Shown here: positions 10,667 through 22,319 of the stretch, one piece after another
Layout of the letters: each line of letters begins with the position of its first letter
How positions within the stretch are numbered: the first letter of the stretch is position 1
From: Berberis thunbergii
Lineage: Eukaryota > Streptophyta > Magnoliopsida > Ranunculales > Berberidaceae
Reading direction: 5' to 3'
NCBI GenBank assembly: GCA_003290165.1
Contig: QNQO01009171.1
Span: 1-64,000 of the forward strand
DNA length: 64,000 bases
Program-made: the position numbers and the translations under genes
The notes under the pieces: generated by a model
Seen by the model: the letters and a program-made list of their open reading frames with translations, nothing else
The model's database searches: none
What the model was told of the DNA's origin: nothing

Positions 10667-13180
10667 TTGAAAAGATTGTTCATCTTCTTCATGGCTCACC
10701 AAAACCATTTTGTTGGTGCGACTTTGGCCAAGGGATTTGAGCTTTTCGAAGATAGGTTGCTTTCTGAATCGGGCCTCAGTGAAATTCGAAAGAAGTTCGG
10801 GGTCCCTGAGGACCTGCCATTATATGCTTTGAAGGATGATCAGACGCCAATGTTTTCACCAGTGGGATTTATCTGTTTTCACCGCGAGATGCTTCAAACT
10901 AGAGTCTGCTCTCCTGTTCTTGACGTGATTTGGGACTTCTTGAATTTTCTTGGAATTCCTCTTGCCCAATTGGTACCCAGTGGGTACAAGATTGTTCTTC
11001 TCATTTTGATTAGAGCGAAGGAAGTTGGCGTCCCCGTGACTCCGCGGGTGATCCAGTTGCTGACTTCTCATCGGCTAAACGATCACGCCATTTGTAAGAT
11101 GACGTCGCTGGCTTGCTTTGAAAATTTGTCGGATGACTTCAAGTTCTGGTAGAGGTAATATTTCTTGGCTTCTGCGGATTCGAAGTATTTTCAGTTCAAG
11201 GGTCATCCGCTCGAACGAGAGTTCAGGCCACTTCGTAAGTGCAGTTTTATCTTTTGAATCCGTTGCGTTGATTGTATGCTAACCGTTGCTCGTGTTTCTT
11301 CGCAAGGATGTTCCCCAATACTCCTCTTACCCCAAAGGAGCGAAACACTATAAAGAAATTTCGCGACTTGCCAACGAAGAATGTGGAGGAAGTCATATGT
11401 ACTACCAACTTTATTCGCAGTGGGCTGTGGGACAACTGACATGAGGTCCCCACTATTTACTGATCATCGCGAGTTAAGTATGAAGGTGGGGCCCCTTCTA
11501 GGAAAAGAAATCCACCAGAGTTAAGGCTCCTGTTTTGTCTGACACGAAGGGGCTTTCTGAGACGCTTACCTCATTTGTAAGTTCGAAGAAGTCCCGTGTT
11601 AGGACTGAATTATCTTCCAAACGATCTGCTCCAGTAAGCGAAGTGCAAGAGCCTGATCGGCCTTCAGGGCGGATGCCGAAGTGTCCGGCTGGGAGAGGGA
11701 CTACCTGCGATTAGTAGGGGTTGAAGATCCATCGAATCTTAGTATCGTGCAGGTAGAAGCTCTGAGCGAGAAACTGATGCTGGCTGGTATGGCGGCTTCA
11801 ACTGGTGCTGATCCATCTGGGACCGTTCTGCTAGAGGGTCCTGATGAGGATTTGCCTGAGGTTCTGGAGTCCAATCATTCCATTGTTGGGTTGTCCGATG
11901 TGGCCGTGGTGACACAGACCAAGTTTCTCATAGTCCGCATTGTTCCCCGTCTCGCTATAGGCCGCATCTCAGGGTGATGGAGGGTCTGTTGGACAACTCG
12001 CTTCCTTCTCTTTCTTTGGATTTCATTAAGCCTTCTGGCAATAAATGGTCTGCTGTTGGTGACAAATGAAAGGCTGCGGAGGAGGGTCTAGGAGCAGTGG
12101 CGACTACGAAGGGTGGTGCTAGCATAATTCCTCATCTGAGAGAGCTCCATCAGGATGCGCGGATAAGTCTGTTTGCCCCGGACGTAGTGAAGATGAACAA
12201 TCAGGTCTGGCACCAGGAGGTTGATGTGCATTATGCTTCGAGGCAACATATAAGCAGGCGCCATAGCTGGCTGATGAGGATACGCTAGAAGGGCGTATGG
12301 ATAAGGGTTTAAAGTACCTTATGTTGGGAATGTCTCACTTGAGCCAGGTGGTTGTCGTTGGGACGAAAGTTGAGGCAGCTTGTGAGATGGTGTATACCAT
12401 GGAAAATGTCTTCTTGAACATGCAGAGGCTGTATTCTGACGTGCTTTTTGAAATTGAGCTGTTGAGGAAGCAGGCTGAAGATAGGAGGCTGAAACAGTCG
12501 GCCATTGTTGTTGAGGCTCAGAGGGTTCGTCTGGAAGCCATTTAGTCTGATTTAGCATAGGCGGTGTCCGCGAGGGACAGATTCAATCAGGAGTTGAATC
12601 TGACCCGCCATGATTTGGAGGTTGCGCAGGAAACTGCGGCTGAGGCACGTTCTGAATTGCGGTCTCTCGTTGAGGAGAACGTCTTGAAAGAGGCTAATTG
12701 GGCTGTTCAGAGACATCAATTAGAGTTTGATGTGGAGTTCAGTGCTCGGGAGGCGAGGAAAGCTGAGAACCAGCTTAAATTGGAGCAACATGAGCTCAGT
12801 GCGGTAAATAGTAGTCTGACTACGAAGCAATCTCGGGTCGATGTGCTAACAGGCAAGCTGGAGCTGTTGGAGCGTGAACTTACTGAAGCGAAGGCATGCG
12901 ATGAAGAGCTTTTCCAAAACAAGGCAAGTGTGAATTCCGCTGGATTTTACACGGTAAACTGGAGCTGTTGGTCCTAATGAAGGAGAAGCATCCGGAATGG
13001 GACCTTGATCGCTATAAAAAGATGTCATATGTAGACTTATCAGTGGTTTCTGCATCATCAAACGAAGAGGGCGATTTGGATCACGATGCTCAGATTGCAG
13101 CGCGTACAAATGCGACTCCTGCTCCTTCCTCCATTAAGCTTAGCTCTTATATTTCTGTACCATTTCCTGATGAGGAATAA
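10667..13180 (+). pseudogene. Antisense ORF of the Tat-like element (Transposase_28-like)
   Basis: Plus-strand, opposite to gag. The first open block (10667-11152) contains IRKKFGVPEDLPLY, then a PVGFICFHREML motif and LAQLVPSGYKIVLLIL. This pattern fits the plant family called putative gypsy-type transposon, Transposase_28. Later blocks (11681-11977, 12097-12545, 12564-12977, 12968-13180) are separated by stops and frameshifts. The block at 12564 is Glu/Leu-rich with a clear coiled-coil pattern, and the last block is acidic. Function in the element is not known to me. It is broken here. Confidence 0.72.
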
Positions 13181-16020
13181 ACTTTGTACACTTCTACCTT
13201 TTTTTGCTTTAACTGTTAATGAAAACATATTTATCTTGAGTATGTTTTATATCCATTTTATGCTCATTTTCCCTATTGCGCGCTTTTCGTTTCACCTTGT
13301 TGTTTTACTTTGGCATAGGCTGGTTGTGTCGATAGGAAGTCGAGTGGTCTGTCTGCTGTTGAGAGTTTGACCATTTGCATTGCGAGTGACTCGGAGTCAC
13401 TGTTGCTTAGCTACATCCAATAGTGGGCATTCCGCGGATGGTTTAGAAGCGGGCTATGCTGCCCAGTTGTAGCCCATCCTTAAGGTAAGCCACTAGAGGC
13501 TTGTTTCGTCTACTTGACTGCCGGTCGCGGTTAGCTGGCATGAGTGAACTGTGATAGTTGAGCACATGCGTTGTCTTTGAGTCATAGCGCTTGTCCCAAG
13601 TCAGGTTTTGCAAGCTCGGACTGACATTCCATGTAGCACACGTTCGCGTGTTAGCAGGACGATTTGTGGGTCGGCATGAGTAGCCTTTGCTGATAATAGA
13701 ATGTCAGCCCGTGTGAGCGTGAAGACATTGCTTGAATTGTGTATCTCTGCGACCGTTGTTTCGAAAGAAAGTGGTGGTCGCATGGCGAGCCGTCTAGAAC
13801 TCCCACCTTCTGAATCGTTTATGTCCGAGTAGAATGAACTACCAGTTCGGAGAGCGAGGATTTGGCGATCATGGTCTGTTGAAGAGCGATGATCCTATGG
13901 CGAGTCGTTGACATCAGTTCGGGACTGACTAGGCTCCCACATTTCAAACCATCTACACCCGCGTGTAGCGGGCTACAAGTTTGAGACGAGGGGATTCGAC
14001 GATCATGTGGTCTGTTGAAGAGCAAGTGGTCCCGTGGCAAGCCATCGGAATCAGTTCGAGACTGACTAGGCTCCCACCTTCCAAATCATCTACACCCGTG
14101 TGCTTTGAGCTACAAATTTGGGGTTTTCAACGACCATGGTCTGTAAAAGAACAGTGGTCCCGTGGCAAGCCGTCAGAATCATTTCGGGACAGACTAGCCT
14201 CCCACCTTCCAAATCATCTACACCTGTGTGCATCAAGCTACAAATTTGGGGTTTTCAACGACCATGGTCCGTAGAAGAGTTGTGGTCCCATGGAAAGCTG
14301 TCGGAATCAATTCAGAACTGACTTAGGCTCCCACCTTCCAAACCATCTACACCCGTGCAGTGGGGGCTACAAGTCCGGGGTTAGTAATTTCACGGCCATA
14401 GTCTGTAGAAGAACAACGACCCCATGGCAAACCGTCGACATCAATCGGAACTAACTATGCTCCCACCTTCCAAACAATTTACACCCGCGCAATGGGGCTA
14501 CAAGTCTGGGCTTTGATAAGAAGTTGTCGTTGCCCGTCGTCACCAGCTAAGCTTACCTAATTGGATTGGACGACCATGCAAAGGGGGCGATAGACCCTGA
14601 CGAGTCGTTGTCACCAGGTGTCGGGGTGAATCGAAAGCACTTCCTAAACCATCGACATCCGCACTAGGTGGACTAGGTGTCGGGGTGAATTGAAAGCTCG
14701 TTAGCCAAAGCTGATTAAGCTTGTCCGGCCAAGTAGGGGCTCCGCCAACTGTGGGTGTGCGAGCCTATATCCGCGAGCAAAGTGTATTGTGCCGACGAGT
14801 TATGAAGAGACAAGAGTACCTTGAATCAGTTGGTGATATGCAGGTGTGAACCGTGTGTCAGGAATGACTAGGGTTTATAATGTTCGTGTCAGGGACATGG
14901 TAGAATAGTGGGCCGAGCCCATGGGCCCGTAGAGTGAGAACTAGGATTTCTTGTATGAAATATGCTAAGTGTAAAACGTAGATCGCAAGATAGTTGAGTA
15001 TTGATCACCCTTGTTGATTGGACAAACATTAACTTATGCAGTTTCCTTGAGAACCGCCATCTCTTCGTTTTCCATACGGTATTCAATGCTGACAGTTAAT
15101 ACTGAAGCGCCCGTTTGGTGAACCACTATGTTTATATAATAGTGTTTCTTCATCGTTGTTGGCATTATCTTCTGTAGAGTGTATCTCCTGTAATGTTCTT
15201 ATTTGAAGAAAATACTTTAGATTTTCCAAAGGCTGAAGGGAAATCTTTATCGTTGGAGTCTTCGAATGTTTCGACATTTGCGTCGATGAGTCACGATGAT
15301 AATCGTTATTATGCGTGGTCATCTATTCTGGGTGAGCACCAAATTGGTTCGCTGAGATCTCATAATTTCTTCTCATGTTGCGGAGAAGAAGTACATGATC
15401 CTTCCCAAGGGATGAGTCTATTATTTATTTGCCCACGCTTCGGTGTTATCTTGTGTCGTTCTGCCCGCAGGTAGACAGTTCCTGCGGCTAGTTTATGGTT
15501 GATCGAAGTGTTGGTAGATTAGTCGTTGCTTCCGAGGGTGGTATTTCTGAGTCACCCCGAGTATCGCACATGGGAGAAGTGTCCGCATTTGACAACATTG
15601 TGAGACTTTAACTGCTTCGTCGCTTGCGGTCATCTTTGTCTGTTCTCTTCTACCTCTTTCGGGAGGTCGTATGTCGTTTGAAGAAGTCTGCAACTCGTTG
15701 CAAGGTCTGTATTGCCATTGTTGGGTCACCTTCTTGGGGTGATCTGGTGAAGCAACCATCTGCTATGTACTTTCATCCCTTTTTTGCACATTTGTCCTTG
15801 ATATTGGGACATGTTTCTCGGAGAAGTCGCTGAGCAAACTTTACTTGGGGTACCTTTGTTGTCGCTTCAGAGTCTTCTTATGTAGTCAGACTGTTTAAGC
15901 AAGTCTTTATTTTATGTCGCATCGGATTCAAATGCTCGTAGTATGTAATCTTTTGTATCCGCCTCAGAGCGTCTATTGTTACATCTTTTCAGTAATCAAT
16001 AGAGTGTGTTTGCGTAATTC
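13181..16020. other. Non-coding interior of the Tat-like element
   Basis: No domain recognised on either strand between the antisense ORF and the protease remnant. This is where RT, RNase H and integrase would sit in an autonomous element. It contains the tandem repeat at 13790-14520. Confidence 0.65.
13790..14520. repeat. Tandem repeat, about 130 bp, five to six copies
   Basis: Diverged units carry CTCCCACCTTCCAAA, CATCTACACCCGTG, GAGCTACAAATTTGGGG, ACGACCATGGTCTGTA and TGGCAAGCCGTC in the same order. Units start near 13790, 13925, 14062, 14190, 14318 and 14450; the first and last are the most decayed. Non-coding internal minisatellites are a known trait of large Tat elements. Confidence 0.85.
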
Positions 16021-16029
16021 TTTTTTATT

Positions 16030-16150
16030 TCTCAAATGATTGCAAATAACATAAGTTTCATACCGCGGAACGCATTGTAGAACATGACATTGAGCGAGCT
16101 TCCCGTATCTATCAGGGCTCTTTTTACCTCCCACATTGCAATGGAAACCG
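16030..16150 (-). pseudogene. Aspartic protease remnant of the Tat-like element
   Basis: The minus strand reads ALIDTGSSLNVMFYNAF, with the D-T-G-S active-site signature of gypsy retropepsins. The frame then ends and no RT follows, so pol is deleted from here on. Confidence 0.75.
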
Positions 16151-16482
16151 ATATGACAACGATGTCATTGTGCAGTGCTCGGACCCCTACCGGTCCTTGT
16201 CTGTAAAGGTTAAGGTGGGAATGGGGCTTTGCACCCTCGAGTAGTAAATGTGCTTGTCCTCATATGCGGGCTGTGTCCGCATCTTCAGTAGAGTCCGCTT
16301 GTGGGACCTATTTGACTGGTCCTCATCTGGTTCGACTCCATGAAAGACATAGATTATGTCCTGAGTCTCCTTCTCGATCTCCTTATCCGACTCCCCCTGA
16401 TCCCTGGATTGTTCTAGTCGCTTCTCAGAGCCTAGGAATTCCTTTAGCTTGCCCCTATGAATCCAATACTCGATCTTGTACC

Positions 16483-17781
16483 TTAGACTCTTGCAGTCAC
16501 TGGTGTCAAGGCCACCCTTCTTGTGGCATGAGCAGCACTTGCAGTTGTCATGTTTGGAGGGGTTTCCACGCTGCTTCGGGGATCCACTTCAGATGTTCCA
16601 ATTTTCATGGAATTCAGGACATCCAATAGGCTAGAATTGAGGGGGGTCACGAATTTGGATCCAACGTAGTTGAAAGCTTTATCTGGCCTGGCCCTGCTAG
16701 GGTCTGACCTGTTATCATTGCGCTTTCGCTTATCCCTTTCTTCATCTTGACACCTCCTTCCTGTCCAATTAGGAGCGGATGGCTTCTTCTCACCTTCTAT
16801 TTCCCTCTTCACAGTTCTCAACTCTTCTAAGGTGATGTACTTTTGGGCGCTCTTAAGGGGCTCCGTCATATCCAAAAGGGGTTTCAAGGTGAGGTATTCA
16901 TAAAGTTTTCCCTCCTTTAGGTCCGTGGTAAAAGCCGTCACAGCTGTGTCGTCGCTGCAGCCGTCAATGAGTGTTAGCTCGTTGTTGAAGCGCATGACAT
17001 ACTCTCTGAGTGTCTTATTAGATCTCTGTTTCAGAGAGAGTATGTAGTATATTCCTTTCCATAGGCGCTGACTTTCGACAAAATGCGTTAGGAACTCCTT
17101 CGCTAATGTCTTGAATGAGTCGATCGACTTTGGCGGGAGGCTGTGGAACCATGTTAGTGCTGACTTCTTCAGGGTGGTGGGGAAAGTTTTGCACATCACC
17201 GACTTGGATCCCTCTTTGAGGGCCATTACATGTTGGTAATAGCGTAGGTGGTCGAATGGGTTAGTGGTCCCGTCGTAGAAGTCAAGTTTTGGAGGTGTGA
17301 ACTTTTTTGGGATAGCCTCCTTCATGATATGGTCCACGAACGGTGGAACAGATAAACAATACAACACGTCTGGGTTGTGCGCCCCTCTACGGAGGGGGTT
17401 CTGAGGGTTGAGCCTCTCTGCCCTGTGAGTCGGTTCCGCGTGAGCTGCGTTGCCTTTTCTAGTCCAATGGGAACTAGCAGGGGCTTGACTCTCCTATGCT
17501 TGCTCTCTGTTGTCTTTCAGAGATGGAGACTTGTGCTGCTCCTGATCTCCATTAGCGGGTGGAGGGTTATGTTGTATGAAAACCTCCACTTCTTTGGCGA
17601 TTTGCTGTATTTGAGATGACAACGAATCTATCCCGGGGTTCATTGTTGTTGTGGCTGGCACGGGGGTGTGAGTTTGTTGCATGTGTGCCACCAGCACCGC
17701 TGAGAGCGGTGGTATAACACAAGACTGGGCATTTGACGTGTCCCCTTTTTCTCCATTGTTGCGTGATTTGGTGGTCACCAT
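16483..17781 (-). pseudogene. Ty3/gypsy gag of the Tat-like element
   Basis: A short N-terminal block (17781-17494), followed by the main frame of 294 codons (17367-16483). It contains FYDGTTNPFDHLRYY, LTWFHSLPPKSIDSF, LAKEFLTHF and LREYVMRFNNE, the conserved core of plant retrotransposon gag (PF03732 type). Downstream, minus strand near 16430-16520, are a zinc-knuckle-like remnant and KSLRYKIEYWIHRGKLKEFL in another frame. The break between the two blocks means the full polyprotein is not encoded. Confidence 0.85.
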
Positions 17782-17841
17782 CTCTTTGTATCCTGAAGAG
17801 AGATGATGCTAGTGAAAGGTTAGGAACTTTGTCGTCCATAC

Positions 17842-17855
17842 GGATGGCGCCAAAC
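17842..17855 (-). other. Primer-binding site of the Tat-like element
   Basis: Minus-strand GTTTGGCGCCATCC, immediately inside the 5' LTR. TGGCGCC-type sites are common in plant gypsy elements. I cannot assign the tRNA with certainty. Confidence 0.6.
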
Positions 17856-18533
17856 TGATGTAGTCATTTTTTCGCTCCCTGTTTTGACCTTGACCTACAA
17901 ACCTGTTGACCTACACAAGAAATGCATGTGAGCCATGAACCACCGTTGTGGTGGTCGATGGCATGCCGATGCTAAAGTCAGATAGGGATCTGAGAAAGGT
18001 GTAATGTTGTAAACATGGAATTTGTAGAGTACCTTAGCTTACCAACTTCATGTCTTATTTATAGTGCTGGAGTCCTAGTTCGACAAGGCCATTGATGGCG
18101 TAGTTTAGGGAAGAAGATTTTCGTGGAAATCCTTCTCTAATTAGGAGTCGTGATGTGGAGGAAAGTTTCCCTGTTAGCCTTGTGCTCTTAGATACGCGGG
18201 AGATAGTTCTTGCTCCGAGAGTAGTCTATAGGTCAAAGTCTCCATATGTGATATATACTCTGAAATTTGCTTCCTAGTTAGAAGCAAAGAGATGTTGTAA
18301 TTGCCCGTCCAAAGCTGATCCTCGAGATACTTGCCTTAGCAGGGCTTACGGGTATTGAGGATAGCTGTGAGACATGTGCGCTTAGCAGGCTGTAAGAATC
18401 CGAGTCCGTCTGACATACTGCATTGGGCGGGCTTAGAACCGCTTGGGGCGGATCATTGTCGGGCTGATGCTAGTGCCTGTTATTCCTTGAGATCATCATG
18501 ACATGGAGTTGGGACCGTTTCGGTGTATCATCA
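17856..18533 (-). repeat. Tat-like element 5' LTR
   Basis: 678-bp partner of 9743-10427, next to the primer-binding site. The two LTRs differ by scattered substitutions and short indels, so the insertion is not recent. Confidence 0.9.
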
Positions 18534-20323
18534 GATATCATACCAAATCATTTTATGCATCTTATTGATTATGCAACTCTTCAAACCAGTTTCTCCCTAT
18601 TTCCATCTCTTTTCCTCAACCCAATTTTGATTGAGTGATGGTGGAAGATGGAAAACAAGTGACATTGATTGTGGATTGAAGCGGGTGAATGAAAAATTGA
18701 AGAGAGAGGCTTGAAAGATTTGACGTTGTTGAAGTATGAAAATTTCAAGGTTGAACTGATGAGGTTGATAATAAAACATTGAAGAGTAATGGGAAATCTA
18801 GTGAGAAGGAGAAACAATTGCAAGCGAGAAAGCTTGAAGGTCTGAGCTTCATAACGAACAAATATGAAAATTCGATAGAAAAATGAGTTTTTCTTTATCG
18901 TCTTTTGAGTTTTAGAAGAAATTATCGAAAATTACAAAAAAAAAAATTTGAATTTTTTTGAAAAACACTTCGAAATAATGAAATATCGTATTTAGGCTCT
19001 TATAAATTCGGTTCCCCCAAAAAACAAAAAATCTTGTGAAATCATGATAGAAACAACGTTGTGGTAAGTGTAGCACCCTTACAAACCAACGTTCTATAAA
19101 AATGCTAGGCGGTAGGCAGGCAGTGAGCAGGGGACTGGCGCCCAGAGGACTAGGCGGGGCCTAGGCGATTTATTATTTATTTATTATAATTTATAATATA
19201 AAAGATAGATATAATAGCATATAAATTACTTCTAATTCAATACCAAGATACATATGTAAAATGTATTAAAAAAATCTTTATTTTTTCAAACTAAAAAATA
19301 TATATATCAAAAACCCGCCTGGGCGGCTCCCAGTCACCTAGGCGGCCGCTTAGACCAATTTTTAGAAAACTGTTATAAACCATAAAGCATCGGGATGGTC
19401 AATATGGCCTAGGCAATTTTTAACTTAGCTTATCCGGATGGTGCAAAATGTACAAGGTAACTTGAGGGTTGAACCAGTGTCAATAGGAAGGAGATGGCTC
19501 AAACTCATGAAAGTAGTGTTGTAGTTTTCTAAATTCGTTCATTTGAATGCAAGTAATGTACCATTCAAAAAGCAAGAAGAGTAACAGCTAACTCTTTCCA
19601 TCATTCACAAGTTGGGTTACAATAGGGAGTCGTTTTTATTTTACTACTAGGACAAATATGTAGTACTAAGTTTTGTGAAAACTCCTTTTCTACCTTATAA
19701 AAAAAAAGTGATTCACAAACTTTCATACATATATATAGCAGAGCATTTTATCTTATTGATGAATGAAAGAATAAAAATAACCAGAGAAACTGAAAATTTA
19801 AAAAGAATTAGAGGAGAACAACCTTATTAAAAGACCATAAAACTTGGGAGCTCGGAGTTTGGCGTCTCCGATTGAATGAACTATTTGAAGTGGCACAAGG
19901 ACGGTGCTCGCGAAGGGATAAATACTTTCCCCCTCCTGCAATGTTGTTAATTTTTTCATATTAGTTTTTACACGCCACGACTTACTACGCCAAAAGCTCT
20001 TGCCGTTCATGTTTAACACATGTAGTAGGGAATCCTAACAGGTAGAAGACTACTTCCATTCTCCAAAAGAAAAGAGATCAAATTCACCAAAAGCATGGAA
20101 TAATAAACTAGCCACCCCACAAAAGCTAGCATAACTTCAGAGTTCAGATTATGATGAGAGAAAAGCATAAAGAGATGAGTGCCAGCTCAAAGATAAACCT
20201 TGCTTGTAACACAATTCATACCAAAACTTCATACAATATAAGTCCAAGTTCTTCATAAAAACAACCTCTTAACACATCTCTACAATTTTATTTTATTTTA
20301 AATTGTCATAAAATACTTCATCA
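18534..20323. other. Spacer upstream of PME A
   Basis: AT-rich sequence with one MITE-like element (19089-19374) and the presumed promoter of PME A. No coding region that I can support. Confidence 0.5.
19089..19374. mobile_element. MITE with GC-rich TAGGCGG termini
   Basis: About 285 bp with an AT-rich core and inverted ends: left TAAAAATGCTAGGCGG, right complement TAAAAATTGGTCTAAGCGG. Internal blocks GGCGCC and GCCGCC are also inverted. Flanks ACAAACCA (19081-19088) and ATAAACCA (19375-19382) look like an 8-bp duplication with one mismatch, as in hAT-type elements. No coding capacity. Confidence 0.65.
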
Positions 20324-22049
20324 ATGGAGGTGTCCAAAATCTTTCTTCTTTTGTGCCTTCTCCTACCTTCAATTCAAGTCATTTCTACCAGCACCTCTTC
20401 TCATGATGATGAGCAAAATTTTATCATACAGACCATGATTAACCAAGTTTGCACCAATGCCGTCAACTATGAGACCTGTTTTTCCAACTTTCAATCAGAA
20501 CACGAACGGGTGACCAAAAAATCCCCTGCATCAGTTCTCCATGCTGCACTCAAGGCTACAATGACGGAAGCTCAACATGGAATGGCATTGATCACAAAGT
20601 TCACCACCTTATCGATCAACCCACGTGAACAAATTGCTATAGAAGATTGCATGGAACTTCTTGATTATTCAGTGGCAGAGTTGAAGTGGTCAATAGAAGA
20701 AATGGAGAAAATTCAGAATGGTTCAATCATTCACCATGAAGGGAACCTTAGAGCTTGGCTTAGTGCAGCTTTGAGTAATCAAGACACTTGTCTTGAAGGC
20801 TTTGAGGGCACCCCAGGTCGAATTGAGAATTACATCAGAGGGAGCTTGAAACAAGTTACCCAACTTTTAGGCAATGTGTTAACAATGTATAATTCCATGC
20901 ACAGGCTGTCAGCGAAACCACAGAAAAATGTTACTGCAGATGCAGATTTTGGATCGTGGATCATGACCCATGATCAGGAGCTGTTACTTGCAAGCCCACA
21001 ACGTATGCATGTGGATGCGGTGGTAGCATTGGATGGGAGCGGGAAGTTTCAATCGATCGTTGAGGCCTTGAATCGAGCTCCTAGTCATAGTGAGAGGAGG
21101 TATGTGATCTATGTTAAGCAAGGTGTCTACAAGGAGAATGTGGACATGAAGAAGAAGAAGACCAATATCATGCTGATTGGGGATGGGATGGGCAAGACCA
21201 TTATCACTGGTAATAGGAATTTCATGCAGGGCTGGACTACATTCAGGACTGCTACCTTTGGTGAGTTTTCTTTATCTCAAATCTACGCTCATGTTTTAGC
21301 GGGGTCGGGCTTGGGATAGGCCTCGCTGTGTACTTGGGCATTTGCTTTACTTACATTTTCTTTCATTGCTCTGTACAGCGGTTTCAGGCAAGGGATTCAT
21401 AGCAAGGGATATAACCTTCCGCAACACAGCCGGGCCATGGAACCATCAAGCTGTAGCACTCCGAGTAGACTCTGATCATTCAGCCTTTTTTCGGTGCAGC
21501 ATTGAAGGCTACCAAGACACCTTATATGCTCATTCTCTCCGCCAATTCTACCGTGAATGTAACATCTATGGTACAATAGATTTCATTTTTGGCAATGGCG
21601 CGGCTGTCCTCCAAGGGTGCAAAATTTTCACTAGAAAGCCATTACCCTTTCAGAAGGTGACCATCACAGCCCAAGGTCGAAAAGACCCACACCAAAATAC
21701 AGGGTTCTCCATACAAGATAGTTACATATACGCGACGGAGCCAACTTACTTGGGCAGACCATGGAAGTTGTATTCAAGGACGGTATACATGCAGACTTAC
21801 ATGGGTAGTCTGGTTCAGCCACAAGGGTGGCTTGAATGGTATGAGAGCTTTGCTTTGGATACATTGTACTACGGAGAGTATATGAACTATGGCCCTGGAG
21901 CATCTGTGGCGCAACGGGTAAAGTGGCCCGGTTATCATATGATACGCGATGCTGCAACTGCTAGTTTCTTCACCGTCGCTCGATTTCTTGATGGACGGGC
22001 CTGGTTACCCGCTACTGGTGTTAAATTTCAGATGGGTTTAACCACCTAA
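20324..22049 (+). CDS. PME A: pectin methylesterase with PMEI pro-domain
   Basis: Join 20324-21260 and 21379-22049, 535 residues. The intron has GT (21261) and AG (21377-21378) borders and keeps frame at ATF-AVSGKGF. The product removes methyl esters from homogalacturonan in the cell wall. Residues 1 to about 25 are a signal peptide (IFLLLCLLLPSIQV). The PMEI domain spans about 30-195 with Cys 43, 52, 109 and 146. The catalytic domain runs from about 232 to the end. Catalytic residues are present: Gln336 in NHQAVALR, Gln358 and Asp359 in GYQDTLY, Asp380 in GTIDFIFG, and Arg439 and Trp441 in YLGRPW. The pro-region cleavage motif is odd: it reads DQELLL (about 217-222) where relatives have R-[RK]-L-L. 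First plus-strand PME of the cluster, and of a different subtype from C-G. The start has a clear signal peptide directly behind it. Confidence 0.95.
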
Positions 22050-22090
22050 TTGGCATTCTATAAGAAAAATGTACCTTAAAATGTTACAAC

Positions 22091-22319
22091 TGTTGTAGTT
22101 AAACTAGGATTGTGTGACTAGTCCAAACGAGGAAGGATATCTTCTCTGTTATGGAGTAAGATTTAGATTACTTATTGGCATAAGTTTCCTATCTCGTTTC
22201 AAATTAGGATATTATGTAAGTGCTACCTCTATATATAGAGATTCATATCAATGAATAAGATAACTCTCAGTTTTCCTCTCCACTCTTGTTTTTTTGCTTT
22301 TTTAACGTTACTTTCAACA
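22091..22319 (+). repeat. 5' LTR of Copia element 2
   Basis: 229 bp from TGTTGTAG to TTTCAACA, with perfect 5-bp inverted ends. It contains a TATATA stretch and AATGAATAAGATAAC, as in transcribed Copia LTRs, and is followed by ATTATCATTACGAGCCC, a primer-site-like leader. It begins 41 bp after the PME A stop. Confidence 0.75.

Larger units (their letters stand above)
9743..18533 (-). mobile_element. Tat-like Ty3/gypsy element without pol
   Basis: An 8.8-kb element with LTRs of 685 and 678 bp (9743-10427, 17856-18533). Both start TGATG and end CATCA on the plus strand. Flanks are GATCT (9738-9742) and GATAT (18534-18538), a 5-bp target duplication with one mismatch. Minus-strand coding has gag and the first part of protease only. 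RT, RNase H and integrase are absent. The plus strand holds a separate ORF region with a Transposase_28-type domain near the 3' LTR. An antisense extra ORF and internal tandem repeats are features described for Tat-clade elements such as Grande and Ogre, so the lineage call is by analogy. Confidence 0.88.

Noticed and set aside
13790..14520. CRISPR-like array
   Set aside because: Units are about 130 bp, diverged along their whole length and without unique spacers; the window is plant nuclear DNA.
19798..20019. 73-codon minus-strand frame upstream of PME A
   Set aside because: No motif, no homologue I recognise, and it lies in presumed promoter sequence.
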